Of a DNA stretch of 64,000 nucleotides, positions 39,451 to 47,562 are shown piece after piece. Position 1 is the first letter of the stretch. The number at the start of each line of letters is the position of its first letter. The notes beneath the pieces were generated by a model. The model saw only the letters and a list, made by a program, of their open reading frames with translations, made no database searches and had not been told where the DNA came from. Location: NCBI RefSeq assembly GCF_002752655.1, contig NZ_CP023737.1, forward strand, positions 3,496,001-3,560,000, read 5' to 3'. The stretch is from Methylosinus trichosporium OB3b (GTDB taxonomy: Bacteria > Pseudomonadota > Alphaproteobacteria > Rhizobiales > Beijerinckiaceae). Made by a program: the position numbers and the translations under genes.

Positions 39451-40518
39451 ATGAAAGGGTTTCATCTGTTTCGAGCCGAACAGATGTGGGGGGTCCTTCT
39501 ATCGCCGCTTCTCCTTCTTTCGTCTGGAGCATTGGCCGCCGAATCGCTCGCGACGAGCGCCGGCCTCGATCCGGCGCTCGGAACCAGCGCCGCGAAGGGA
39601 CTCTCGCGATCGGTCCAGCAGGCCATGGAGAAGGCGGCCGCTGCGCCCGCCGAAATTTCGCCGCCGAGTGGGAACGTCTTTACCGGCGCTCAATACGCCA
39701 CGGCGGGGGTTGCGCTGCGCAATCGCCAATACGGCTCCATTCAGATCAGCGGCGTCGTCGCCCCGGTGAAGAGAGCCTATCTCTATTGGGCCTATCTCTT
39801 TGCGAGCACGCCGCCGGCGACGCAGCAGGCGCGGTTCTGCCGACAGACCAATTCGACGGGGACGCTGGCCTGCGCCAATCGCACCGGGACGTTGATCGGC
39901 GTCGGCGCCGACACCTGCTGGAAATCCAATGGCGTCGCCATTTATCGCGCCGATGTCTCCACGGTCGCCAAATACAACGGCGTCTATCAGATCGTGCTGC
40001 CGAGCGCGGCTTCGGCCACCAATAGCGGCGCCGATCCCTGGGCCTCCTTCTCCTTGCCGGCGGCGGAAGGCGCCGCGCTCGTCGTGGTCGGAACGGGCGC
40101 GCGCAATGTCGCAATTTATGACAAAGCCTTGGCCGGGACGACCTTCGCCGGCTCGACCAGCTACACGCTGAAGATCCCGGGCGGCGTGAAGACGAAGCCG
40201 GTCTTGTGGGACAATATCGGCGCCGACGGCCAGACCGGCCTCGCGGGCGGGCGTGGTTTCGGCGTCGCCAAGGAAAAAACCTACGTCAACGGCGTGCAGA
40301 TCGCCGGCCCGGGCACGGATGTGGCCGTCAATGGCGTGACCGGCGGCGATTGGGACGGCGGCGTCGGCTCGCCCTTGCCGCAGCTCTTCGACGTCACCGC
40401 CCACACGCTGCCGACCACTGCGGCGGATGTCGGAACGAGCGGGCTCGCGATCGACTTCGTTTCGGTCGGCCAGACCTATGATTGCGCGTCGCCGGTCGCC
40501 AGCGTGATCGCCTATTGA
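39451..40518 (+). CDS. Secreted hypothetical protein (DUF3344-like adhesin/surface type)
   Basis: 355 residues with a signal peptide (about residues 1-26, LLSSGALA). The mature protein is Gly/Ala/Thr-rich and predicted beta. KRAYLYWAYLFAS and GGDWDGGVGSPLPQLFDVTAHTLPTTA recall bacterial surface proteins in which a beta domain is followed by a DVT segment. Three to four cysteines (FCRQ, LACA, DTCW, YDCAS) could pair. The start at 39451 follows GTGGAGG. No enzymatic motif. The 255 bases upstream hold its promoter and no gene. Confidence 0.6.
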   Translation: MKGFHLFRAEQMWGVLLSPLLLLSSGALAAESLATSAGLDPALGTSAAKGLSRSVQQAMEKAAAAPAEISPPSGNVFTGAQYATAGVALRNRQYGSIQISGVVAPVKRAYLYWAYLFASTPPATQQARFCRQTNSTGTLACANRTGTLIGVGADTCWKSNGVAIYRADVSTVAKYNGVYQIVLPSAASATNSGADPWASFSLPAAEGAALVVVGTGARNVAIYDKALAGTTFAGSTSYTLKIPGGVKTKPVLWDNIGADGQTGLAGGRGFGVAKEKTYVNGVQIAGPGTDVAVNGVTGGDWDGGVGSPLPQLFDVTAHTLPTTAADVGTSGLAIDFVSVGQTYDCASPVASVIAY

Positions 40519-40600
40519 GGGGCGCGTCCGCGAGCGCTGCTCCGCGCGCGGGCGCATGAAGCTGATCAGTGGGTATCGAGGGGAGGGGCCGTGCGGCCCC

Positions 40601-41467
40601 TCACTTCTCCTGCGGCAGCAGCGCCAGCAGCTGCGCCATCTTGGGCGCCGCGCTCGGATTCATCATGCCGACGACATGATAGCCGGCGTCGACATGCAGC
40701 ACCTCGCCGGTGACGCCGCGCGCCCAGGGCGAAAGCAGATAGACCGCGGTCTCGCCGACCTCCTCGATGGTGACGACGCGGCGCAGCGGCGCGTTATATT
40801 CGTTCCACCTCAGAATATAGCGGAAATCGCCGATGCCGGAGGCTGCGAGCGTCTTGATCGGCCCGGCCGAGATGGCGTTGACGCGAATGTTCTTCACCCC
40901 GAGATCGGCGGCGAGATAGCGCACTGACGCCTCGAGCGCGGCCTTGGCGACGCCCATCACATTATAATGCGGCATCCATTTCTCGGCGCCGTAATAAGTG
41001 AGGGTGAGCAGCGAGCCGCCCTCCGGCATCAGTCTCTCGGCGCGCTGGGCGATGGCGGTGAAGGAGTAGCAGGAGATCGCCAGCGACTGCGTGAAATTCT
41101 CCGCCGTCGTGTCGACATAGCGGCCGTCGAGCTGGTCCTTGTCCGAAAAAGCGAGACAATGGACCACGAAGTCGAGCTTGCCCCACAGCCGCTCGACCTC
41201 GGCGAAGACCGCGTCGATGGTCTCGGGCTCGCTCACGTCGCAGCGTCCGGCGACCACGGCGCCGAGCTCCTCGGCGAGCGGACGCACGCGCTTCTCCAGC
41301 GCCTCCACCTGATAGGTGAGCGCGAGCTCGGCTCCCGCCTCGCGCGCCGCCTTGGCGATGCCCCAGGCGATCGAGCGATTATTGGCGACGCCGAGGACGA
41401 GGCCGCGCTTGCCGGCGAGAACGCCGTTTTTGAGACTGCCGTTCGACGTCGGTTCTGGCTGCGACAT
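40601..41467 (-). CDS. fabI: Enoyl-ACP reductase (NADH) FabI
   Basis: 288 residues. It reduces the enoyl-ACP double bond in fatty acid elongation. FabI features: LVLGVANNRSIAWGIAKA (the modified Rossmann motif), VHCLAFSDKDQLDGRYVDT, and LTLTYYGAEKWMPHYNVMGVAKAALEASVRYLA with the Y-x6-K catalytic pair. Also NAISAGPIKTLAASGI. Length slightly above E. coli FabI because of an N-terminal extension. Target family of triclosan. Monocistronic; converges with the secreted-protein gene at 39451. Confidence 0.95.
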   Translation of the reverse strand: MSQPEPTSNGSLKNGVLAGKRGLVLGVANNRSIAWGIAKAAREAGAELALTYQVEALEKRVRPLAEELGAVVAGRCDVSEPETIDAVFAEVERLWGKLDFVVHCLAFSDKDQLDGRYVDTTAENFTQSLAISCYSFTAIAQRAERLMPEGGSLLTLTYYGAEKWMPHYNVMGVAKAALEASVRYLAADLGVKNIRVNAISAGPIKTLAASGIGDFRYILRWNEYNAPLRRVVTIEEVGETAVYLLSPWARGVTGEVLHVDAGYHVVGMMNPSAAPKMAQLLALLPQEK

Positions 41468-41545
41468 ATAGAATGTGTCCTGATGAGCCGCTCGACCGGC
41501 CGACTCGCCGCCGATCGTCGAGCGCGCCGTTGAGAGGCAGTGTTA

Positions 41546-41580
41546 CGTTCGAGCGAATCCGTTCGTTCGGAAAGCGCTCC
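41546..41580. repeat. GGAAAGCGCTC repeat, copy 1
   Basis: CGTTCGAGCGAATCCG followed by TTCGTTCGGAAAGCGCTCC. It shares the CGTTCGA...TTCG.TCGGAAAGCGCTC pattern with copies at 43271-43312 (same orientation) and 45214-45253 (inverted). It lies in the gap between divergent fabI and the sigma factor gene. Confidence 0.6.
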
Positions 41581-41715
41581 AGACCGCCGTCCGCGCGGAC
41601 AAAAAGACATAAATCGTAGGGCGCGGAGATAGTCAATCGCGCCGGAGTGGCATAATATCGGCGCCGGAAGCGAACCAGAGCCGAGCGAGAAAAAGTCGCC
41701 GAGACACCGCGCGCA

Positions 41716-42216
41716 ATGGGCCGACCGATGGGCAAGCCGGACGATTTCGCCGAGACGTTGGAAAGGCTGACGCCCGGGCTGCGGCGCTACGCGCGCGCGC
41801 TGCTCGCCGGCGCCGACAATGAGCGCGCCGACGAGCTGGCTCAGACCGCGCTGCAGACCACGGCCGACGAGGCGCATGGCGAGACTTCTGCGCTGGATCC
41901 GCGGGTCGATCTCTATATCGCTCTGACCAACGCCGCGCAGCGGCTGCTGCGCGCGGCGCCCGCGCATCGTCCCTCGCTGCGCCAACCGGCCATCATGCAT
42001 CGCCTCGCCGATCTCGCCTTGGAGGAGCGCGAGACGCTGCTGCTCGTCGCGCTCGAAGGCTTTACTTACGACGAGGTGGCGCGGATCACCCGTACCGATC
42101 GGCCCGTGGTGATGATGCGGCTGATGCGCGCCCGTTCGGCGCTCACCGCCCTCGACCGGAGGCCGACGCCCGACGCCGGCCGGCGTCCCGGACCACATCT
42201 TCGCCTCGTGAAATAA
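41716..42216 (+). CDS. ECF-type RNA polymerase sigma factor
   Basis: 166 residues. Region 2 is RLTPGLRRYARALLAGADNERADELAQTALQ and region 4 is RLADLALEERETLLLVALEGFTYDEVARITRTDRPVVMMRLMRARSAL. Both resemble small extracytoplasmic-function sigma factors, though the region 2 -10-recognition part is divergent. ATGs at 41716 and 41728 are both possible. Two bases separate it from the following membrane protein gene, the classical sigma/anti-sigma arrangement. Targets unknown. Confidence 0.82.
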   Translation: MGRPMGKPDDFAETLERLTPGLRRYARALLAGADNERADELAQTALQTTADEAHGETSALDPRVDLYIALTNAAQRLLRAAPAHRPSLRQPAIMHRLADLALEERETLLLVALEGFTYDEVARITRTDRPVVMMRLMRARSALTALDRRPTPDAGRRPGPHLRLVK

Positions 42217-42218
42217 CC

Positions 42219-43079
42219 ATGCGCGCCGATCCTGTGGACGAGTCCGAGCTGCATGCCTATGTCGACGGCGAGCTCGAGGCGGAGGAGCGCCGCCGCATCG
42301 AGGACCATCTCCACAAGCATCAGGAGGACGCCGCGCTGGTCGAGGGCTGGCGGCGCCAGAATGCGGCGTTGCGCTCGGCCTTCGCGCAGACGGTCAAGGA
42401 GCCGCTGCCGCCCGCGCTGCGCAGCGTGAGCAAGAGCGGCCTCGCCGCCGGCTTCGGCTCGAGTGTGAATTGGGCGCGCTTCAGCCCCAGCAAGGCGTCG
42501 TCGCTGCGCACCCTGCGGCGGCCGGACACGAGCCGCAGGATCCAGCGCCGGCCGATGATCGCCCTCTCGCTGGTGACGCTGGTGGCGGGCGCGCTCGCCG
42601 CCGGCGCGGTTCTGCTCGCCCTCACCAGTCCGGCGACGCCACCGGCCGCGCCGGCGCGCGCGCCGGCTTTCGTCGAGCGCGCCGAGATCGCCTATCTTAC
42701 TTTCGCATCGGACGAGCGGCCGGTGGAACTCGGCGCCGAGCAGGCCGCCGAGCTGTCGAGATGGCTCGCCGCGCGCGTCGGCTTCGGCGTGCTGCCGGAT
42801 TTGAGCCCCGCCGGGCTCGAGCTGCGCGGCGGACGGCTGACGCCGGGCGCGCAGGGACCGGCGGGCCTGCTGTTCTATCGAGCCGCCGAGGGCGCGCTGG
42901 TCGGTCTCTATATCGAGCGCGTGGCCGGCGAGCGCTTCGTCGGGCCGCCGCCGCGGCTCGAGCCGGGACTCGAGACGATCGAATGGCGCGCCGGAGGCCG
43001 CGCCTTCGTGCTGCTCGGCCCGGTGAGCGCCGAGGCTCTGCGCGCCGCCGCCGAGATCGCCGCGCGCGCGACGCGCTGA
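42219..43079 (+). CDS. Membrane-anchored anti-sigma factor
   Basis: 286 residues. The N-terminal cytoplasmic part (1-60), ESELHAYVDGELEAEERRRIEDHLHKH, is the anti-sigma helical domain; the HxxxCxxC zinc motif is absent. One helix (about residues 110-132, ALSLVTLVAGALAAGAVLLAL) anchors it, and the periplasmic C-terminal domain is about 150 residues. It is predicted to hold the adjacent sigma factor until a periplasmic signal arrives. Followed by a 13-bp-stem hairpin. Confidence 0.82.
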   Translation: MRADPVDESELHAYVDGELEAEERRRIEDHLHKHQEDAALVEGWRRQNAALRSAFAQTVKEPLPPALRSVSKSGLAAGFGSSVNWARFSPSKASSLRTLRRPDTSRRIQRRPMIALSLVTLVAGALAAGAVLLALTSPATPPAAPARAPAFVERAEIAYLTFASDERPVELGAEQAAELSRWLAARVGFGVLPDLSPAGLELRGGRLTPGAQGPAGLLFYRAAEGALVGLYIERVAGERFVGPPPRLEPGLETIEWRAGGRAFVLLGPVSAEALRAAAEIAARATR

Positions 43080-43208
43080 CGGGGCGGGCGGCGCCGCGCC
43101 CGAATTTTTTGCTGGCATGGTTTCTCCTTCCTCCCGCGCAGTGCGAGCTGGGCTGTTCCCGTTCTGCACAGCCGAGCTTGGGCGTTTGTCCCGGGGCGCG
43201 ACGCATTC

Positions 43209-43244
43209 GAGCCTCATCCGATCCGGCTGGGTCGGATGAGGCTC
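43209..43244 (+). terminator. Hairpin after the sigma/anti-sigma operon
   Basis: GAGCCTCATCCGA (43209-43221) and TCGGATGAGGCTC (43232-43244) form a perfect 13-bp stem with a ten-base loop, about 130 bases after the anti-sigma stop. A weak T-rich stretch (ATTCTACGTTTG) follows. Confidence 0.5.
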
Positions 43245-43270
43245 GAGCATTCTACGTTTGAGCGAACTCT

Positions 43271-43312
43271 GATCGATCGAACGTTTCAATTCGATCGGAA
43301 AGCGCTCTCGCG
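43271..43312. repeat. GGAAAGCGCTC repeat, copy 2 (upstream of the fusion gene)
   Basis: GATCGATCGAACG...TTCGATCGGAAAGCGCTCTCGCG. The same sequence occurs inverted at 45214-45253, so the acyltransferase-GH16 gene lies between inverted copies. It ends about 15 bases before the gene's start codon. Confidence 0.7.
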
Positions 43313-43326
43313 AGTGGAAGGAACCC

Positions 43327-45255
43327 ATGACGAAAGCAAAGACCGCCGCCGATGGCGAGATCCTGGCCGTGCAATATTTGCGAGCCGTCGCTGCGCTGCT
43401 CGTCGTCTATCTTCACACCAAGGTCTATACGGATCGGTTTTCCTGGCCATTGCCGCGCGAGTTCGGCGCGGCCGGCGTCGATCTCTTCTTCGTCATCAGC
43501 GGCTTCATCATGGTGGCGATCACCGCGCGCCGTCCCCTGCCGCCGCGCCAGTTTCTGCTGCGCCGCGCGATCCGCGTGGTTCCACTCTATTGGCTGGTCA
43601 CGCTCGCCATTCTCGCCGTCGCGCTGATCGCTCCCGGCGCCATGCTGCATAATCTCGTGACCTTCGATCATGTGACGCTGTCGCTGCTGTTCATCCCCCA
43701 TTTCAACCCGCTCGAGGGCAATTACACGCCTTTCTTCAAGCTCGGCTGGACGTTGAACTACGAAGTCTATTTCTATCTGGCGTTCGCCGCTCTGCTCGGA
43801 TTCCCCGCTCTGTCGCTGCGGCGGCGCCTCGCCGCGCTCACCGGGGCGTTTCTCGCCGCGGTCGCCTTCTACCTCGCGGTCCGGCCGGACGACCCGTTCC
43901 TGCACATCTACTGCAATCCGGTCATTCTCGAATTTCTGATCGGCGCCTTTATCGGCTGCCTCCATGTCGAGGGACGTCTGCGCCGCGTCGACCGGCGCGC
44001 CGCCGCCGCGCTGCTCGTCGTCGGCGTCCTCGCGATGACGCTGCTGTTCGACTCGGACGATTCCCTGCGCGTGATCACGGCCGGGCTCGGCGCCGCCGCG
44101 CTTTTGCTGGCGCTGCTGGCGATCGAGGAGCGTGGCGCGCTCCCGAGCTGGCCGCTGCTCGTTCTGCTCGGCGACGCCTCCTATTCGATCTATCTCGCGC
44201 ATCCGCTCGTGCTCACCTGCGCGCGCCTCGCCGCGAAGAAGCTCGACCTTCCGGTCGAAGCGGCGACGCCCGGGATCATCGCGGTTTGTGTGGTCGTCGC
44301 GCTCGCCGTGGCGTCCGGCGTCGCCGTCCATCTGTGGCTCGAGCGGCCAATCCTGGCCGCGCTGCGGGCGCGGCTCACGTCCCGCGCTGCGGGCGCGGGC
44401 CGAGACGCGAAATTCGCGCTGCCCATGCGCAGCGTCTCCGCCGCGGCGCTGCTCGGTCTCGCCGGCGCGCTGCTGCTCGCGCTGGGATCGCCGTCGCGCG
44501 GCGGCGAAGGAGCGCCGCATCTCGTCCATGAGGAGGATTTCTCCCGCGCCAGCCGGCTCGACGAGGACTTCTGGACCTATGAGATCGGCTTCATCCGCAA
44601 TCACGAGCAGCAATATTACCGTGCGTCCAATGTCTTCGTCGACGGCGGCGCGCTCATTCTCGAAGCGCGCGGCGAAGACGTCGCCAACGCCGCCTATGAG
44701 CCCGGCTCCACGGATTGGACGCGCGCCGCGCCCATGGCCGCGCTCACATCGGGCAGCATCGTCACGCGTCTTCCCATGCGCTATGGCGTCGTCGAGATCG
44801 TCGCGCGCCTGCCAGCGGGCGCCGGGACCTGGCCGGCCTTGTGGATGCTCGGCGCGGAGGGCCGTCCTTACACCGAGATCGACATGATGGAGGAGGTCGG
44901 CCAGCAGCCCGACCTCGTCTTCACCAGCGCTCACGCCGGTCCGTCGCTGCAGCAGCTGACCAATTGGTCGGCGACGACGAAGCTCGCCGATCTTGCGACG
45001 CGCTGGCGCCTCTATCGGCTCGACTGGACGGCGCAGCGCGTCGCCGTCTCGATCGACGGCGAAACCGTGCTCTCGCTCGATCCGGAGCGCGCCGCCGCCT
45101 TTCGCCAGCCGATGCATCTGCGCATCAATCTCGCGCTCGGCGGCGAATGGGGCGGCGTCGTCGACCGGAATGCTCTTCCGGCGCGCTTGGAGATCAGATC
45201 GATCCGTATTTTTGCGAGAGCGCTTTCCGATCGAACGAACTCGTTCGATCGATGA
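43327..45255 (+). CDS. Acyltransferase-3 membrane protein fused to a GH16-like beta-glucanase domain
   Basis: 642 residues. Residues 13-345 are an OafA/YrhL-type acyltransferase: YLRAVAALLVVYLHTKVY (catalytic His region), GAAGVDLFFVISGFIM, RRAIRVVPLYWLVT, and ten hydrophobic helices including GDASYSIYLAHPLVL. One more helix (about 370-390) leads to a GH16 domain (about 397-630) with the diagnostic EIDMMEEVG: nucleophile E517, D519 and acid/base E522. Also YGVVEIVARLPAGAGTWPALWMLG. The GH16 part should face the periplasm and cut or transglycosylate a beta-glucan that the membrane part acylates. The last 15 codons and stop come from an inverted repeat, so the original C-terminus may have been altered. 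Confidence 0.85.
   Translation: MTKAKTAADGEILAVQYLRAVAALLVVYLHTKVYTDRFSWPLPREFGAAGVDLFFVISGFIMVAITARRPLPPRQFLLRRAIRVVPLYWLVTLAILAVALIAPGAMLHNLVTFDHVTLSLLFIPHFNPLEGNYTPFFKLGWTLNYEVYFYLAFAALLGFPALSLRRRLAALTGAFLAAVAFYLAVRPDDPFLHIYCNPVILEFLIGAFIGCLHVEGRLRRVDRRAAAALLVVGVLAMTLLFDSDDSLRVITAGLGAAALLLALLAIEERGALPSWPLLVLLGDASYSIYLAHPLVLTCARLAAKKLDLPVEAATPGIIAVCVVVALAVASGVAVHLWLERPILAALRARLTSRAAGAGRDAKFALPMRSVSAAALLGLAGALLLALGSPSRGGEGAPHLVHEEDFSRASRLDEDFWTYEIGFIRNHEQQYYRASNVFVDGGALILEARGEDVANAAYEPGSTDWTRAAPMAALTSGSIVTRLPMRYGVVEIVARLPAGAGTWPALWMLGAEGRPYTEIDMMEEVGQQPDLVFTSAHAGPSLQQLTNWSATTKLADLATRWRLYRLDWTAQRVAVSIDGETVLSLDPERAAAFRQPMHLRINLALGGEWGGVVDRNALPARLEIRSIRIFARALSDRTNSFDR
45214..45253. repeat. GGAAAGCGCTC repeat, copy 3 (inverted)
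   Basis: GCGAGAGCGCTTTCCGATCG followed by AACGAACTCGTTCGATCGAT, the inverse of copy 2. It overlaps the 3' end of the acyltransferase-GH16 coding region and encodes its last residues. Confidence 0.7.
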
Positions 45256-45288
45256 GAATTCACTCGACCCAAAGTCGTGACGCGCCGC

Positions 45289-45747
45289 TCATCGCCCCGG
45301 CGCGTCGGCCATCGCATGGCGCGCCGGCGGTCCGGAGACGCGCGTCCAGGTCTCGTCGCTGCACAGCACGCCCCAGAGGCACCCCTTCAGCGTCAGCTGC
45401 GTCGCGCTGACGAGGGTGATGAGACCGTCATAGGTCTTGCCGTCGTCGACATTGAACAGCTTGCCGGTCCATTCGTTCGGTCCGGTCTGCTTGGCGCCGC
45501 GCAGGATCACGGCGCCGATGGCGCTGCGGTCTTCCGCATTCTGCGCGGACAGCACCTTGGCGCAGAGCAGGCCGTCGCAATCATAGAAGCTGAACTGCAC
45601 GCCGCCTTCCGGCCGCAACCAGACGCCATGCGGATCATTGGCGGGAGCGCTCGCCGCCGGCTCGGCGGCGAGCAGCAGGGCGGCGGCGGCGGTCGTCGCG
45701 AGTGTCGAAAAATTCTCACCGAAAGAGCGTTGCAAAAATCGTCGCAT
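45289..45747 (-). CDS. Exported DUF2147-family protein
   Basis: 152 residues with a signal peptide (cleavage near AASA, residue 34). The mature domain follows the DUF2147 pattern: GVWLRPEGGVQFSFYDCDGLLCAKVLS, WTGKLFNVDDGKTYDGLITLV and LTLKGCLWGVLCSDETWTRV. The paired cysteines (DCDGLLC, GCLWGVLC) are family-typical. A lipocalin-like periplasmic fold is suggested for the family, function unknown. Convergent with the fusion gene. Confidence 0.85.
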   Translation of the reverse strand: MRRFLQRSFGENFSTLATTAAAALLLAAEPAASAPANDPHGVWLRPEGGVQFSFYDCDGLLCAKVLSAQNAEDRSAIGAVILRGAKQTGPNEWTGKLFNVDDGKTYDGLITLVSATQLTLKGCLWGVLCSDETWTRVSGPPARHAMADAPGR

Positions 45748-45822
45748 GGGGATGCTCCTCCTCGAACTGCACTGATCGAAGCGTCGATGAACAACATGTC
45801 GAATATTCGGCTATTCGGCGGC

Positions 45823-46251
45823 TCAAGCGGTCGCGAATACGTAGACGCTGGTCGCCGCGGCGCCGAGCGCGGTGAGGCCGAGCTCGAGCCGTCCCCATAA
45901 TTCGATGGTCTTGCGCGCCTCCGGTCCCGCCTCCGCGGCGATCAGCGCCAATATGCGATTGTTGAGCGGCACGATCGCGAAAAACATGAAAGGCCAGGCG
46001 GCGATGATCGTAGCGGCGCCGACCAGCCAGCGAAAATCATCCTCGCTCTTGTAATGGACGAAGCCGAGCGCGGCGGAGACGAGCGCCAATCCGGCGAGAA
46101 TGACGAAGCCGCGATGGTCGCTGTCCTCCCATTCCGCGAGCAGAGCCTTGTCGTCGAGCCGCAGGCGCGCCGGCTGCTCCACGAAATTCACATAGAGGGA
46201 CGCGCCGGTGAACGCCGCGGCGGCGGCGAGCGCGAGTGAGCCCGTGACCAT
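45823..46251 (-). CDS. DUF1772-family (anthrone-oxygenase-like) membrane protein
   Basis: 142 residues with four helices. The first carries AAAAFTGASLYVNFVEQPAR, the family hallmark, then WEDSDHRGFVILAGLALVSAALGF, FMFFAIVPLNNRILAL and LGLTALGAAATSVYVFA. Members are inner-membrane proteins of unknown role in bacteria. No clear operon partner. Confidence 0.78.
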   Translation of the reverse strand: MVTGSLALAAAAAFTGASLYVNFVEQPARLRLDDKALLAEWEDSDHRGFVILAGLALVSAALGFVHYKSEDDFRWLVGAATIIAAWPFMFFAIVPLNNRILALIAAEAGPEARKTIELWGRLELGLTALGAAATSVYVFATA

Positions 46252-46360
46252 GATTATCCTCCCCTTGCCTCGAGAAAGATATGGGCATGACCGGCGCCGC
46301 TCGCCAGAGCGCGTGCGACTCGCTCCTCGGGCGCATCGGCAAATCGCGCAAGGCAGACCG

Positions 46361-47428
46361 TCAGCCCGCGTCGATCGCCTCTTCGTCGCAGACGATGCGG
46401 GAGTTGCTCTCCGCCTCGGCGGCGACGTCGATCTTGACGATTCCTTCGCTCGCTTTGCGCTGCGCGCGATCGGTCAGATGATCGAAGAACATACGCATAG
46501 CGCGGTCGACTCCGTACGGGTTGATGCGGCGCGTGTCCTCCCGATAGAACAGGGGAACCGTCGCCGATATGGTGGCGAGATCGAAGGAGGGAAAATAGGC
46601 GATGTTCGGCCGCGCGCGCACCACCTCATCGGCGGCGGCGCGCAGAATGGATTTCACCACGCTGTTGGATTCGACGACGTGACGATCCTCATAGGTGGCG
46701 ATGATGCCGACGGGCGATACGCTGAGAATGATGCGCACGCGCGCGTTGACCTCGCGGATGCGGTCGATCGCGGCGAGGAAATCACGCACGACTTCGCTCA
46801 CCGTCATATTGTAGAACTCGAACACATTCGGGTCCCATTCGCCGCCTGCGACGCCGGGAGCGAGCTGCAGGATCGCGCCGTCGCGCTTGTGACGCCAGGT
46901 CTCGGTGTGGCCGAAGGTGAAGACGAACACATCCATCGTCTCCAGCATGCGCCGCACTGCGGCGAGATGCCGCTCCCGGTCTGCGCGCATCTCGTCCGGC
47001 GTCGCGAATGCATCGGGCTCGATGCGCGGCCGAAACGGATCGACGAAGCGGCCGTCCTCGGGACGAGTCCAGACGTCGAGCTCGGGGACGAAGCGGCCAT
47101 AGGCGCGGTCGATCAGCTGGCGCAGCTGCGCTGTCGTGTAGATATTGCCATAGCGGCACGAATACATCGAATAATTGCGGCGCAGCGCCTCCTGCGCGGA
47201 CAGGCCTTCGGGCGGCTGCTCGGCGAGGTAGTAGTGATAGCCGCTCTCTTGCAGCGCATGGGCGATCTCCTGCGCGAAGCAGCTGCCCGCTGTCGCCACC
47301 TTATCCTCGGTCGTGAGGACGAAGGGCGGCTCGCGCACCATCGGATCGATGGCGAACGAGGGCACGGATGTGACCGCCTTGCGCCAGAAGCGATGGTCGG
47401 GTAGGTAGCTATAGGGGTTTTCCGCCAT
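46361..47428 (-). CDS. GSCFA-domain protein (polysaccharide-linked)
   Basis: 355 residues of the GSCFA family (SGNH-related). The name-giving motif is exact: KVATAGSCFAQEIAHALQESGY. Also FVFTFGHTETWRHKRDGAI, RIILSVSPVGIIATY (the block with conserved Ser/Pro) and FPSFDL with YREDTRRINPYGVD. Likely an esterase or acyltransferase acting on surface polysaccharide or a glycan. It is divergent from the WcbI-family gene, a pairing that supports a shared capsule/polysaccharide role. The 134 bases between starts hold both promoters. Confidence 0.85.
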   Translation of the reverse strand: MAENPYSYLPDHRFWRKAVTSVPSFAIDPMVREPPFVLTTEDKVATAGSCFAQEIAHALQESGYHYYLAEQPPEGLSAQEALRRNYSMYSCRYGNIYTTAQLRQLIDRAYGRFVPELDVWTRPEDGRFVDPFRPRIEPDAFATPDEMRADRERHLAAVRRMLETMDVFVFTFGHTETWRHKRDGAILQLAPGVAGGEWDPNVFEFYNMTVSEVVRDFLAAIDRIREVNARVRIILSVSPVGIIATYEDRHVVESNSVVKSILRAAADEVVRARPNIAYFPSFDLATISATVPLFYREDTRRINPYGVDRAMRMFFDHLTDRAQRKASEGIVKIDVAAEAESNSRIVCDEEAIDAG

Positions 47429-47562
47429 GTTCGTCGCGTGACTCCATTGTGTTCGGCCGCGAGTGCTGCAATCGGCCGCTCGCGCGCCTGAACATAGGCG
47501 GAGCCCGCAAGCTTGTCATCCGCGCGTCGCGCGAGACCGCGTCATCCTCCGAATGGACCCGA

